64,000 nt of DNA from Paraburkholderia caribensis (GTDB lineage Bacteria; Pseudomonadota; Gammaproteobacteria; Burkholderiales; Burkholderiaceae), in the NCBI RefSeq assembly GCF_002902945.1, contig NZ_CP026101.1, positions 248,001-312,000 on the forward strand, written 5' to 3'. The notes under the pieces are model-generated. The model made no database searches, had not been told where the DNA came from, and was given only the letters and a program-made list of their open reading frames with translations. A program made the translations under genes and the position numbers. How positions within the stretch are numbered: the first letter of the stretch is position 1; every line of letters starts with the position of its first letter. Shown here in pieces: positions 57,167 to 64,000 of the stretch.

Positions 57167-58042
57167 ATGAACACCATGCTTTATCCGGAACTTTATAAAT
57201 CGCTCGAGTCCGTTCGATGGGATATGGAGAAGGACATTCCCTGGGACAAATTCGACGCGTCGCTGCTCACAGACGAGCAGGCGGCGACCATCAAGATGAA
57301 CGCGATTACCGAATGGTCAGCGCTGCCCGCCACGGAAATGTTCCTGCGCGATAACCACCATGACAGCGACTTCTCGGCATTCATGAGCGTGTGGTTTTTC
57401 GAAGAGCAGAAGCACTCGCTGGTGCTGATGGAATACCTGCGCCGCTTCAAGCCGGAGATGTGCCCGACGGAAGAAGAACTGCATGCGGTGCGCTTCGAAT
57501 TCGATCCGGCGCCGCCGCTCGAAACGCTGATGCTGCACTTCTGCGGCGAAATCCGCCTGAACCACTGGTATCGCCGCGCGGCTGAATGGCACACCGAGCC
57601 TGTCATCAAGCACATCTACGAAACCATCTCGCGCGACGAAGCGCGTCATGGCGGCGCGTATCTGCGCTACATGAAGAAGGCACTGACGAACTTCGGCGAC
57701 GGCGCGCGCGCCGCGTTCGCCAAGATCGGTGTGCTGATGGCATCCGCGCGCCGCACGGAAAAGCCGCTGCACCCCACCAACCTGCACGTGAACCAGTCGC
57801 TGTTCCCGCGCGACACCGTTCAATCGCGCCTGCCCGATCCCGAGTGGCTCGAGCGCTGGCTCGACGAGCAGATCCGTTTCGACGACGGCTGGGAAAAGAA
57901 GGTGGTCGAACGCATTCTGCATAACCTGTCCATTCTGTTCGAGCGCTCGTTCACGACGGCTCAGGAACTGAACCGCTATCGCAAGGAAGTCGTGACGCGT
58001 CTGCAGGCTAGCCAGCAGACTGCGCAACAGCAACCGGCCTGA
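57167..58042 (+). CDS. Ferritin-like/acyl-ACP-desaturase-like diiron protein
   Basis: A 291-residue helical protein. The helices carry Glu49, Glu80-x2-His83 (FFEEQKHSL), Glu128 (CGEIRLNHWY) and Glu158-x2-His161 (RDEARHGGAY), the six-ligand arrangement of acyl-ACP desaturases and R2-like oxidases. A basic tail ends the protein. It likely performs an O2-dependent desaturation or hydroxylation; the substrate is unknown. GGGGTGGGA precedes the ATG. It lies downstream of phaM but with its own promoter region and terminator. Confidence 0.8.
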   Translation: MNTMLYPELYKSLESVRWDMEKDIPWDKFDASLLTDEQAATIKMNAITEWSALPATEMFLRDNHHDSDFSAFMSVWFFEEQKHSLVLMEYLRRFKPEMCPTEEELHAVRFEFDPAPPLETLMLHFCGEIRLNHWYRRAAEWHTEPVIKHIYETISRDEARHGGAYLRYMKKALTNFGDGARAAFAKIGVLMASARRTEKPLHPTNLHVNQSLFPRDTVQSRLPDPEWLERWLDEQIRFDDGWEKKVVERILHNLSILFERSFTTAQELNRYRKEVVTRLQASQQTAQQQPA

Positions 58043-58094
58043 TAGGGGCCGCGCGCCGGCCGGGCCGACCGCCCGGCGCGTCGCACAGAAACGC

Positions 58095-58134
58095 AACGGC
58101 CCGGCAGGTGAGAACCCGCCGGGCCGTTTTTTTT
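58095..58134 (+). terminator. Strong Rho-independent terminator of the diiron protein gene
   Basis: AACGGCCCGGC (58095-58105) pairs with GCCGGGCCGTT (58118-58128), followed by a run of T. Confidence 0.9.
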
Positions 58135-58208
58135 GCCTTGTCGCGGGCGTGCGTCTTCTATTCTCGGAGGCGCGTCTCGCCTCTCCAACCTGCTCAACGA
58201 TTGCTCTC

Positions 58209-58691
58209 ATGGCTGCTACCTTCGAACGCAAGCTCACCACACGCGACGCCCTCGCTCAACTTCGCCCGTCGCTGACAGGCCCCGTGGTGTTCACGAACGG
58301 CGTTTTCGACATCCTGCATCGCGGGCACGTCACCTATCTCGCGGACGCGAAAGCACTGGGCGCGACGCTGATCGTCGGCGTGAACAGCGACGCGTCGGTG
58401 CGCATGCTGGGCAAAGGCGACGACCGGCCGATCAACAACGAAGCCGACCGGATGGCGCTGCTGGCGGCGCTGGAGAGCGTGGACTGGGTGGTGTGCTTTG
58501 GTGAGCAGACACCCGTCGCGCTGATCGACGCACTGCGTCCGGACGTGCTGGTGAAGGGCGGCGACTACGACATGGACAAGTTGCCCGAATCCGCGCTGGT
58601 GCGCGGCTGGGGCGGCAAGGCGCTGGCAATTCCGTTCGAGCACGACCGCTCGACGACAGCGCTTCTGAAGAAGGTGCGCGCTCAAGGCTGA
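58209..58691 (+). CDS. hldE2 (rfaE2): D-glycero-beta-D-manno-heptose 1-phosphate adenylyltransferase
   Basis: A 160-residue nucleotidyltransferase corresponding to the C-terminal half of E. coli HldE. FTNGVFDILHRGHVTYL has the GxFDxxHxGH motif near residues 28-44, and VKGGDYDMDKLPE near 121 and FEHDRSTTALLKK near the end match the family. It makes ADP-heptose for LPS inner core. In Burkholderia the kinase half is a separate gene, not in this window. Confidence 0.94.
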   Translation: MAATFERKLTTRDALAQLRPSLTGPVVFTNGVFDILHRGHVTYLADAKALGATLIVGVNSDASVRMLGKGDDRPINNEADRMALLAALESVDWVVCFGEQTPVALIDALRPDVLVKGGDYDMDKLPESALVRGWGGKALAIPFEHDRSTTALLKKVRAQG

Positions 58692-58739
58692 GCGCAAGGC
58701 GACGCGGGCACGCAGCCCGCGTCGTAGAAGACGTCCGCG

Positions 58740-58979
58740 TTACTGCGGCAACGCCGAAGCCGCGATGGGCGCAACGGGCGCCGGACCGCCGACGACAGCC
58801 AGATCCGCAGCATCGGCGGACGACATGGGCTGCACGCGCAACTGGTCCGGACGGACCTGCCGGTTCAGGTGATTCGGCTCGCGCGGCCCGGCGGCGGGCG
58901 ACGGACCGAACAGCCCGCGCATCGTGACGAACGCGAGGATGTTGGCGAGAAAGAGCAGGGCGAGTAGCCAGCGCAGCAT
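58740..58979 (-). CDS. Small membrane protein resembling the N-terminus of a SPOR-domain protein
   Basis: A 79-residue protein with one N-terminal membrane span (LRWLLALLFLANILAFVTMR) and a short periplasmic part with REPNHLNRQVRPDQLRVQPM. Related genomes carry a longer SPOR protein at this place whose N-terminus looks alike, so this may be a naturally shortened form or remnant; that comparison is from memory. GGAGA precedes the ATG. It lies 40 bp after coaX, same strand. Confidence 0.65.
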   Translation of the reverse strand: MLRWLLALLFLANILAFVTMRGLFGPSPAAGPREPNHLNRQVRPDQLRVQPMSSADAADLAVVGGPAPVAPIAASALPQ

Positions 58980-59019
58980 CGTTGAAATTCTCCAGCTTGC
59001 TTGTTCAGTAGCCCGGCGT

Positions 59020-59892
59020 TCAGGCCGGGTGAGCGTCCGTCGGCGGACTGGCCGATGCCTGCGCGGCGATCAGCGCGAGTCCCGCCAGCACGAGCGAGTC
59101 GTGACGCGTGTACGGCACGCCGAGCGCCTGCACCAGTTCGCCCGCGGCGCCACCGCTCACGACGAGCCGCACGGACACTTTCCATTCGTCCTGCAGATCG
59201 CGCCACATCCGCTCGATCAGGCCGATCTGCGCCAGCGCGCATCCCGACGACAACGAACGCGGCGTATCGGTTGCGAACCACGCTGCGCGCGCGAGCGGCG
59301 CGCCTTGGCTCGCGCCGGCGGCATCGCCGTCGAGCAGGCCGCGCGCGGCCGTGGCGTCGAGCGTCGGCAATTGCGCCGTGTGCTCACCGAGCGAGCGCAT
59401 CATCAGCGACCAGCCGGGCGCGATCAATCCGCCGACGAACACGCCGTCGGCGTTCAATGCTTCGAGCGTCGTCGCCGTGCCGAAGGTTGCGATCAGGAGC
59501 GGCTCGCCCGGAAATGCGGCGCGCGCGCCGATCATACCCGCCCAGCGGTCGCTGCCAAGCTGCGTCGGCGCCGTGTATGCGTTCGTGACGCCGCACTGCT
59601 GCGCGGCCGAGCGGATCGTCGTGCGCGCGAGACCGGGCCAGCGCCTGTCGATGAATGCATCGATACGGCGCGCCGCCGCGTCCCCTGCAACATTCGATAA
59701 CCATGCAGAACCCGGTGCGGGCAACGTCGACCAATCGGGTTCATGCCGCGACTGCAACGGATCGCCAGTGCCCTTTACCAGTTGACCACCATGCGAGAAC
59801 GCGCCCGAGTGCGTCTGTGTACCATCCGCATCAACCAGCGCCCATTTGACGCGGCTATTGCCCGCATCGATCAGCAGATACGGCGCGCTCAT
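59020..59892 (-). CDS. coaX: Type III pantothenate kinase
   Basis: A 290-residue ASKHA-fold kinase. LIDAGNSRVKWALVD is the phosphate-1 motif at residues 7-21, YTAPTQLGSDRWAGMIGARA the substrate region with the conserved Asp, and FGTATTLEAL and GGLIAPG are further family motifs. It phosphorylates pantothenate at the first step of CoA synthesis. Its ATG overlaps the birA stop by four bases, so the two are co-translated. Confidence 0.94.
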   Translation of the reverse strand: MSAPYLLIDAGNSRVKWALVDADGTQTHSGAFSHGGQLVKGTGDPLQSRHEPDWSTLPAPGSAWLSNVAGDAAARRIDAFIDRRWPGLARTTIRSAAQQCGVTNAYTAPTQLGSDRWAGMIGARAAFPGEPLLIATFGTATTLEALNADGVFVGGLIAPGWSLMMRSLGEHTAQLPTLDATAARGLLDGDAAGASQGAPLARAAWFATDTPRSLSSGCALAQIGLIERMWRDLQDEWKVSVRLVVSGGAAGELVQALGVPYTRHDSLVLAGLALIAAQASASPPTDAHPA

Positions 59893-60794
59893 GCGGCGCC
59901 GCTTGCTTCGTCCGCGAGACGCAGCGACACGTCTCCCGTCGCGATGGCTTGCTGGCCGGACGGCGTATCGAGCAGCAGTTGCCCGAGATCGTCGACGCCC
60001 GCAGCCACACCGCGCGCGATTTCCACGCCTTGCTCGAACAGCACGACATCGCGTCCCGCATACGCATGGCAGCCGTTCCAGCGCTGCCGGAAGGGCGCGA
60101 AGCCTTCAACGCCGAAGCGTTGCAACGCGGGTTCGAGCGCGTTGAGCTCGGCGGCAAGCGTGTCGGTGAGATTCGCGTTCGGCAGGGCACGCGAGAGCGC
60201 CGTCGGCGCCGCGCCGCGCGCTTGCGCCGGCACGCCGGCGTTGAGCGCGCCGACTTTGGCTGCGAGTTCCTCGGCGCCCTTCACGTTCGTGCCGATGCCG
60301 ATCACGACCGCGCTCGCGTCCGGCGTGCTCCATGCCGTTTCGATCAGGATGCCGGCGAGCTTGTCGCCTTCGAGCAGCACGTCGTTCGGCCATTTCAGCG
60401 CGATCTGGCCGGGACCGGCGACGGGCAGCGAGCGCAGGCCGTCGACCAGCGCGACACCCACCGCGAGGCTCAGACCCGCGAGTCCTTCGAGCGGCCGCGG
60501 CAGCACGCAGGCAACCGAGAACAGCAGCGCATTGCCCGGCTCCGCATACCAGGGGCGGCCGCGCCGGCCGCGTCCTGCCGTCTGAAGATAGGCGACGCGC
60601 ACGATCGGCCGCGCAAGCGCGCCGGGTTCGCGCGGCAACGCTTTCACACGGGCCATCAGGTCGGCGTTGGTCGAGCCGGTTTCTTCGACGATTTCGATCG
60701 GCCAGTCATTGGCAGCCGGGCCGAACAGCGCGACGGCGCGCTGCCGGTCGATTCGCCAGTCGCCCGAAGGGCTGGGGGAGAGTGGAGTATTCAT
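59889..60794 (-). CDS. birA: Biotin--[acetyl-CoA-carboxylase] ligase without DNA-binding domain
   Basis: A 301-residue protein. ETGSTNADLM near residue 37, the biotinyl-AMP loop GRGRRGRPW near 74-83, and KWPNDVLLEGDKLAGILIE near 134 are the catalytic motifs. Only ~35 residues precede the catalytic domain and no helix-turn-helix is present, so it is a group-I ligase that attaches biotin but cannot repress bio genes like E. coli BirA. Coupled to coaX by an ATGA overlap. Confidence 0.93.
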   Translation of the reverse strand: MNTPLSPSPSGDWRIDRQRAVALFGPAANDWPIEIVEETGSTNADLMARVKALPREPGALARPIVRVAYLQTAGRGRRGRPWYAEPGNALLFSVACVLPRPLEGLAGLSLAVGVALVDGLRSLPVAGPGQIALKWPNDVLLEGDKLAGILIETAWSTPDASAVVIGIGTNVKGAEELAAKVGALNAGVPAQARGAAPTALSRALPNANLTDTLAAELNALEPALQRFGVEGFAPFRQRWNGCHAYAGRDVVLFEQGVEIARGVAAGVDDLGQLLLDTPSGQQAIATGDVSLRLADEASGAA

Positions 60795-60962
60795 GAAGGG
60801 TATTTTAGCTACTGCGCCTGTCATCGTGATCGATAGATGCGCCGGCCGCGCCTTGTTCACGAGATGCGCGCGGTATGCCGCCCTGCCGCGCATCCCACCA
60901 GGACCCAATCTCGAACGCTTCGTTACAATGCCCGTTAATCCGATAACCACATCCAGCGATCC

Positions 60963-62102
60963 TTGAACTACGACACTCCTCCCGGCCTCGAAGTGGCGGC
61001 AGGCAGCCAGGGCAAGATCGTCCGCCTGTCCGGGCAGTGGACGGCGCTCGCGCTCGCGCGCGACCGACTGCACGGAAAGGCGCTGCCGCGTCTGCGTGAA
61101 CTGATCGACAGCCGTGCGCACGTCGCGCAATGGGATCTGTCGCGAGTCGAGCGGATGGACCACGTGGGCGGCCAGGCGCTGTGGCGCGTGTGGGGCTACA
61201 AGCTGCCCGTCGATCTCGTCGCGCTCAACGACACGCAGCGCGACATCTTCGATCGCATTGCATTGCTCGACACCGTGCGCGAGAACCCGGAGCCCGTGCA
61301 CCGCTTCGATCCGTTCACGAAGCTCGGCCTCGGTATCTTCGCGCTCGTCGAGCATCTGTATGGCGGCATCGCGATGTTCGGCCGTGTGATCATCGATCTG
61401 GTGGCGATCGCGCGCAATCCGAAGCTCGCGCCGTGGAAGGAGATTTCGGCGAACGTCTACAGCGCGGGCACGCAGGCGCTGCCCATTACCGCGCTCGTCG
61501 CGTTTCTGATCGGCATCGTGCTGAGCTATCTGTCCGCGCAGCAGTTGCGGCTATTCGGCGCGAACCAGTTCATCGTGAATATTCTGGGCATGTCGGTGTT
61601 GCGCGAACTCGGGCCCGTGCTGTCGGCGATTCTCGTCGCGGGGCGCTCCGGCTCTGCCATCACCGCGCAGATTGGCGTGATGCGCGTGACCGAAGAGCTC
61701 GACGCGATGCGCGTGATGGGCATTCCGCACGGCCTGCGCCTGATCCTGCCGCGTGTGCTCGCGCTGTCGCTCGCGATGCCGCTGCTCGTGATGTGGACCA
61801 ACATCATCTCGCTGCTCGGCGGCGCGCTTGCCGCGAAGCTCGTGCTGCAAATCGACATGTCGTATTTCGCGCGCGCCTTGCCGACCGTCGTGCCCGTCGC
61901 CAATCTGTGGATCGGGCTCGGCAAGGGCACGGTGTTCGGCATGCTGATCGCGATCGTCGGCTGTCACTTCGGCTTTCGCATCAAGGCCAATTCGCAGAGC
62001 CTCGGCGAGGGCACGACGACCTCGGTCGTCACATCGATCACGGTCGTGATTCTCGCCGACGCCGTGTTCGCGATTCTCTTTCAGAACGTGGGGCTGTCAT
62101 GA
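60963..62102 (+). CDS. MlaE-family lipid ABC permease with fused N-terminal STAS domain
   Basis: A 379-residue protein. Residues 1-100 are a STAS-like domain (VRLSGQWTALALARDRLHG, then VERMDHVGGQALWRVW) as in MlaB; residues ~125-379 are the MlaE permease (ALVAFLIGIVLSYLSAQQLR, ELGPVLSAILVAGRSGSAIT, MRVMGIPHGL). It carries phospholipids between the inner membrane and the MCE protein. No ATG is available before the STAS domain; the TTG at 60963 is used. It overlaps the ATPase gene by ATGA. Confidence 0.88.
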   Translation: MNYDTPPGLEVAAGSQGKIVRLSGQWTALALARDRLHGKALPRLRELIDSRAHVAQWDLSRVERMDHVGGQALWRVWGYKLPVDLVALNDTQRDIFDRIALLDTVRENPEPVHRFDPFTKLGLGIFALVEHLYGGIAMFGRVIIDLVAIARNPKLAPWKEISANVYSAGTQALPITALVAFLIGIVLSYLSAQQLRLFGANQFIVNILGMSVLRELGPVLSAILVAGRSGSAITAQIGVMRVTEELDAMRVMGIPHGLRLILPRVLALSLAMPLLVMWTNIISLLGGALAAKLVLQIDMSYFARALPTVVPVANLWIGLGKGTVFGMLIAIVGCHFGFRIKANSQSLGEGTTTSVVTSITVVILADAVFAILFQNVGLS

Positions 62103-62989
62103 TCGCGCCGCTCACCACCGCCGTACGGGACCAGCCGCTGCCGGAAATCGCCGAAACCGTGATCGAGGTGCGCAACCTCACCAAACGCTATGGGCGCAAC
62201 ATCGTCCACCAGCACCTGGACTTCGACGTGCGGCGCGGCGAGATCGTGTCGATCGTCGGCGGCTCGGGTTCGGGCAAGACAACGCTGATGCGCCAGATTC
62301 TCGGGCTGGAGCGGCCGACCTCGGGCAACATCAAGGTGTTCGGCGAGGACATGGCCACGCTCGACAAGGAAGAAGCCCGCCTGATGCGCGTGCGCTCGGG
62401 CATGCTGTTCCAGCATGGCGCGCTGTTTTCGTCGCTGTCGGTGTTCGACAACATCGCGCAGCCGCTGCGCGAACTCGGCAAGGTGCCCGAAGACCTGCTG
62501 CGCGACATCGTGATGCTGAAGCTCGAAATGGTCGGGCTGCCGTGCAAGCACGCGTCGAAGATGCCGGCGGCGCTGTCGGGCGGGATGGTCAAGCGCGTGG
62601 GCATCGCGCGCGCGATCGCGCTGGAGCCGGAACTGCTGTTCCTCGACGAACCGACGGCAGGGCTCGATCCGCAGGCCTCCGACGAATTCGTCGAACTGAT
62701 CAGCGCGTTGCATCGCGCGCTCGGCCTGACCGTGGTGATGGTGACGCACGATCTCGACACGATGGTCGCGCTGTCGACCCGCGTCGCGGTGATCGCGGAC
62801 CGCAAGGTGATCGTCGCGGCGCCCGTCGAAGAAGTGGCGGGCTACGATCATCCGTTTATCCGCGAGTATTTTCTCGGGCTGCGCGGGCGGCTCGCGTTGC
62901 AGGGCCTGTCGCCGGAACGGCGCATGAAGCTGCCGCCCGAAGCGCTGGAGCCCGCGTCGGAAGCGATTCCGCTGCGCACCGCGCCATGA
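62099..62989 (+). CDS. ABC transporter ATP-binding protein, MlaF-like
   Basis: A 296-residue ATPase. Walker A VGGSGSGKTT near residues 53-62, signature LSGGMVKRVGIARA near 161 and Walker B LLFLDEPTAGLD near 180. GLFQHGALFSSL-type Q-loop (MLFQHGALFSSLSVFDN) is characteristic of MlaF. It powers MlaE. A C-terminal ~45-residue extension follows the last motif. Same operon as the STAS-permease and MCE genes. Confidence 0.92.
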   Translation: MIAPLTTAVRDQPLPEIAETVIEVRNLTKRYGRNIVHQHLDFDVRRGEIVSIVGGSGSGKTTLMRQILGLERPTSGNIKVFGEDMATLDKEEARLMRVRSGMLFQHGALFSSLSVFDNIAQPLRELGKVPEDLLRDIVMLKLEMVGLPCKHASKMPAALSGGMVKRVGIARAIALEPELLFLDEPTAGLDPQASDEFVELISALHRALGLTVVMVTHDLDTMVALSTRVAVIADRKVIVAAPVEEVAGYDHPFIREYFLGLRGRLALQGLSPERRMKLPPEALEPASEAIPLRTAP

Positions 62990-63008
62990 ACGCCGAAGGA
63001 ACCTGACA

Positions 63009-63971
63009 ATGGAAAACAAATCACACGCCTTCTGGGCCGGGCTCTTCACCGTCGTGATGGTGGTTGCGATTGCTGCGGCGGCGTTTCTGTTCAATGTCGA
63101 CCGGTCGGTGCGCATACCTTTCGATCTGATTGCGCGGACCAATGTCACAGGTTTGTACCCGGATGCTGCGGTACGATATCGCGGCCTCGACGTCGGCAAG
63201 GTGCAGTCGATCAAGTTCGACCGCGCGCATCCGGGGCAGATTCTGATCCGCATTCTCGTCGACAAGAACGCCCCGATCACGCATTCCACCTTCGGCACGC
63301 TTGGGCTGCAGGGCGTCACGGGCCTCGCGTTCATCCAGCTCGACGATACGGGGAAGGATCTCTCGCCGCTCGTGTCGTCGGCCAAGGACGTCGCGCAGTT
63401 GCCCATGCGTCCGGGTCTGTTCGATCAGTTGCAGGCGCGCGGCGACGTGCTGCTGCGGCAGATCGAAAAGACGGTGCGCGATGTCGACTTGCTGCTGTCG
63501 CCGGAAATGCGCGACCAGTTGATGGCGACGGCGGCGAGCCTGCAGCACGCCGCCGATGGCGTCACCACGCTCACCGCGCAGATGGGCCCCGCCGTCGGCA
63601 AGTTGCCGGGCACGCTCAATCAGCTGGATCAGACGCTTGCTTCGACGAACCGGATGATCACCAGCCTGAACCGCCCGGATGGTCCGCTGGAAGGCACGCT
63701 GAACAAGGTCGGCACGGCTGCGCAGCAGGCGGGCGACGCGCTGACGGCGATGAACGCGACGCTGCAGGACATTTCGGCGCGCGTCGGCTACGACACGCTG
63801 CCGCGCGTGAATTCGCTGGCGGAAGACGTGCGCTCCGCCGTGCGCTCCGTCGACCGCGCCGCGAACACGTTCGACGAAGCGCCCAACAGCGTGCTGTTCG
63901 GCGCGCCGCGCGCCGCGCCCGGTCCCGGCGAACCGGGCTTCGTGTGGCCTGCGGGCCACGCGGCCAAATGA
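63009..63971 (+). CDS. MlaD-family MCE-domain protein
   Basis: A 320-residue protein with an N-terminal membrane anchor (WAGLFTVVMVVAIAAAAFLF), an MCE domain at ~35-115 (RTNVTGLYPDAAVRYRGLDV, then GKVQSIKFD, GLQGVTGLAFIQLDD) and a long helical C-terminus (~145-290) likely forming a channel or needle. It shuttles lipids through the periplasm with the adjacent STAS-MlaE and MlaF proteins. It follows the ATPase by 19 bp. Confidence 0.9.
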   Translation: MENKSHAFWAGLFTVVMVVAIAAAAFLFNVDRSVRIPFDLIARTNVTGLYPDAAVRYRGLDVGKVQSIKFDRAHPGQILIRILVDKNAPITHSTFGTLGLQGVTGLAFIQLDDTGKDLSPLVSSAKDVAQLPMRPGLFDQLQARGDVLLRQIEKTVRDVDLLLSPEMRDQLMATAASLQHAADGVTTLTAQMGPAVGKLPGTLNQLDQTLASTNRMITSLNRPDGPLEGTLNKVGTAAQQAGDALTAMNATLQDISARVGYDTLPRVNSLAEDVRSAVRSVDRAANTFDEAPNSVLFGAPRAAPGPGEPGFVWPAGHAAK

Positions 63972-63990
63972 ATTTCAAAGGAAACACAGC

Positions 63991-64000
63991 ATGTCACGCT
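63991..64000 (+). CDS. Start of next gene in the MCE operon (cut by window end)
   Basis: ATGTCACGCT begins 7 bases after AAAGGAAA and 19 bp past the MCE gene. Operons of this type usually continue with an ABC-type transport auxiliary lipoprotein, but only three codons are visible. Confidence 0.6.

Overview
This 64 kb window is high-GC betaproteobacterial chromosome, most like Burkholderiaceae and probably Paraburkholderia, Caballeronia or a close relative. The indications are the split methionine synthase, the argS-SPOR-dsbA block, PhaM, DUF1840 and DUF3567 proteins, the birA-coaX pair facing a stand-alone heptose-1-phosphate adenylyltransferase, and the bioADFB cluster. Genes are densely packed, often with ATGA stop/start overlaps. 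I saw no rRNA, tRNA, CRISPR array, phage, transposase or integrase. This is mostly core and central-metabolic sequence; the unusual signals lie in the spaces between genes.

Layout. 0-6 kb: a truncated EAL phosphodiesterase, a BASS-type transporter, a secreted Gly/Ser/Arg-rich protein, a porin and a LysR regulator. 6-13.4 kb: fused isobutyryl-CoA mutase IcmF, a nitronate-monooxygenase-like flavoprotein, a haloacetate dehalogenase carrying the fluoride-pocket residues of fluoroacetate dehalogenases, an Lrp regulator diverging from a DMT exporter, and a small Tyr/Phe-containing ORF that runs into its own terminator. 13.4-17.5 kb: a minus-strand operon ghrA, HMG-CoA lyase, YbaK, DUF1289, MaoC, metallo-beta-lactamase. 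17.7-20.8 kb: two small genes, an orphan sulfate-binding protein and a ~680 bp near-palindromic repeat. 20.8-25.2 kb: bioADFB. 26-36 kb: a secreted hydrolase, then a minus-strand acyl-CoA catabolic run (acyl-CoA dehydrogenase, SDR, thiolase, carbonic anhydrase) with aceK and a LiuR-like MerR regulator, the latter diverging from a metallo-hydrolase across a LiuR-type operator. 36-44 kb: a peptide-binding protein, BtuF-like protein, SDR, DsbA, SPOR protein, ArgS, DUF1840. 44-48.3 kb: MetH as two genes. 48.5-58 kb: small conserved proteins, hydrolases, IclR/FAH, a branched-chain substrate-binding protein, an enoyl-CoA hydratase-like protein, PhaM behind a triplicated 14-bp repeat, and a diiron protein with an acyl-ACP-desaturase-like ligand set. 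58-64 kb: hldE C-domain, coaX, birA, and an Mla/MCE lipid-transport operon cut by the window end.

How the parts connect. Several genes use or bind cobalamin (IcmF, MetH, BtuF-like). Acyl-CoA and ketone-body products from IcmF, HMG-CoA lyase, acyl-CoA dehydrogenase and thiolase reach acetyl-CoA; AceK then controls the split between TCA cycle and glyoxylate shunt, and PhaM points to carbon storage as PHA. BirA here lacks a DNA-binding domain, so biotin synthesis must be controlled by something else. All functional calls are by sequence-family recognition without database searches.
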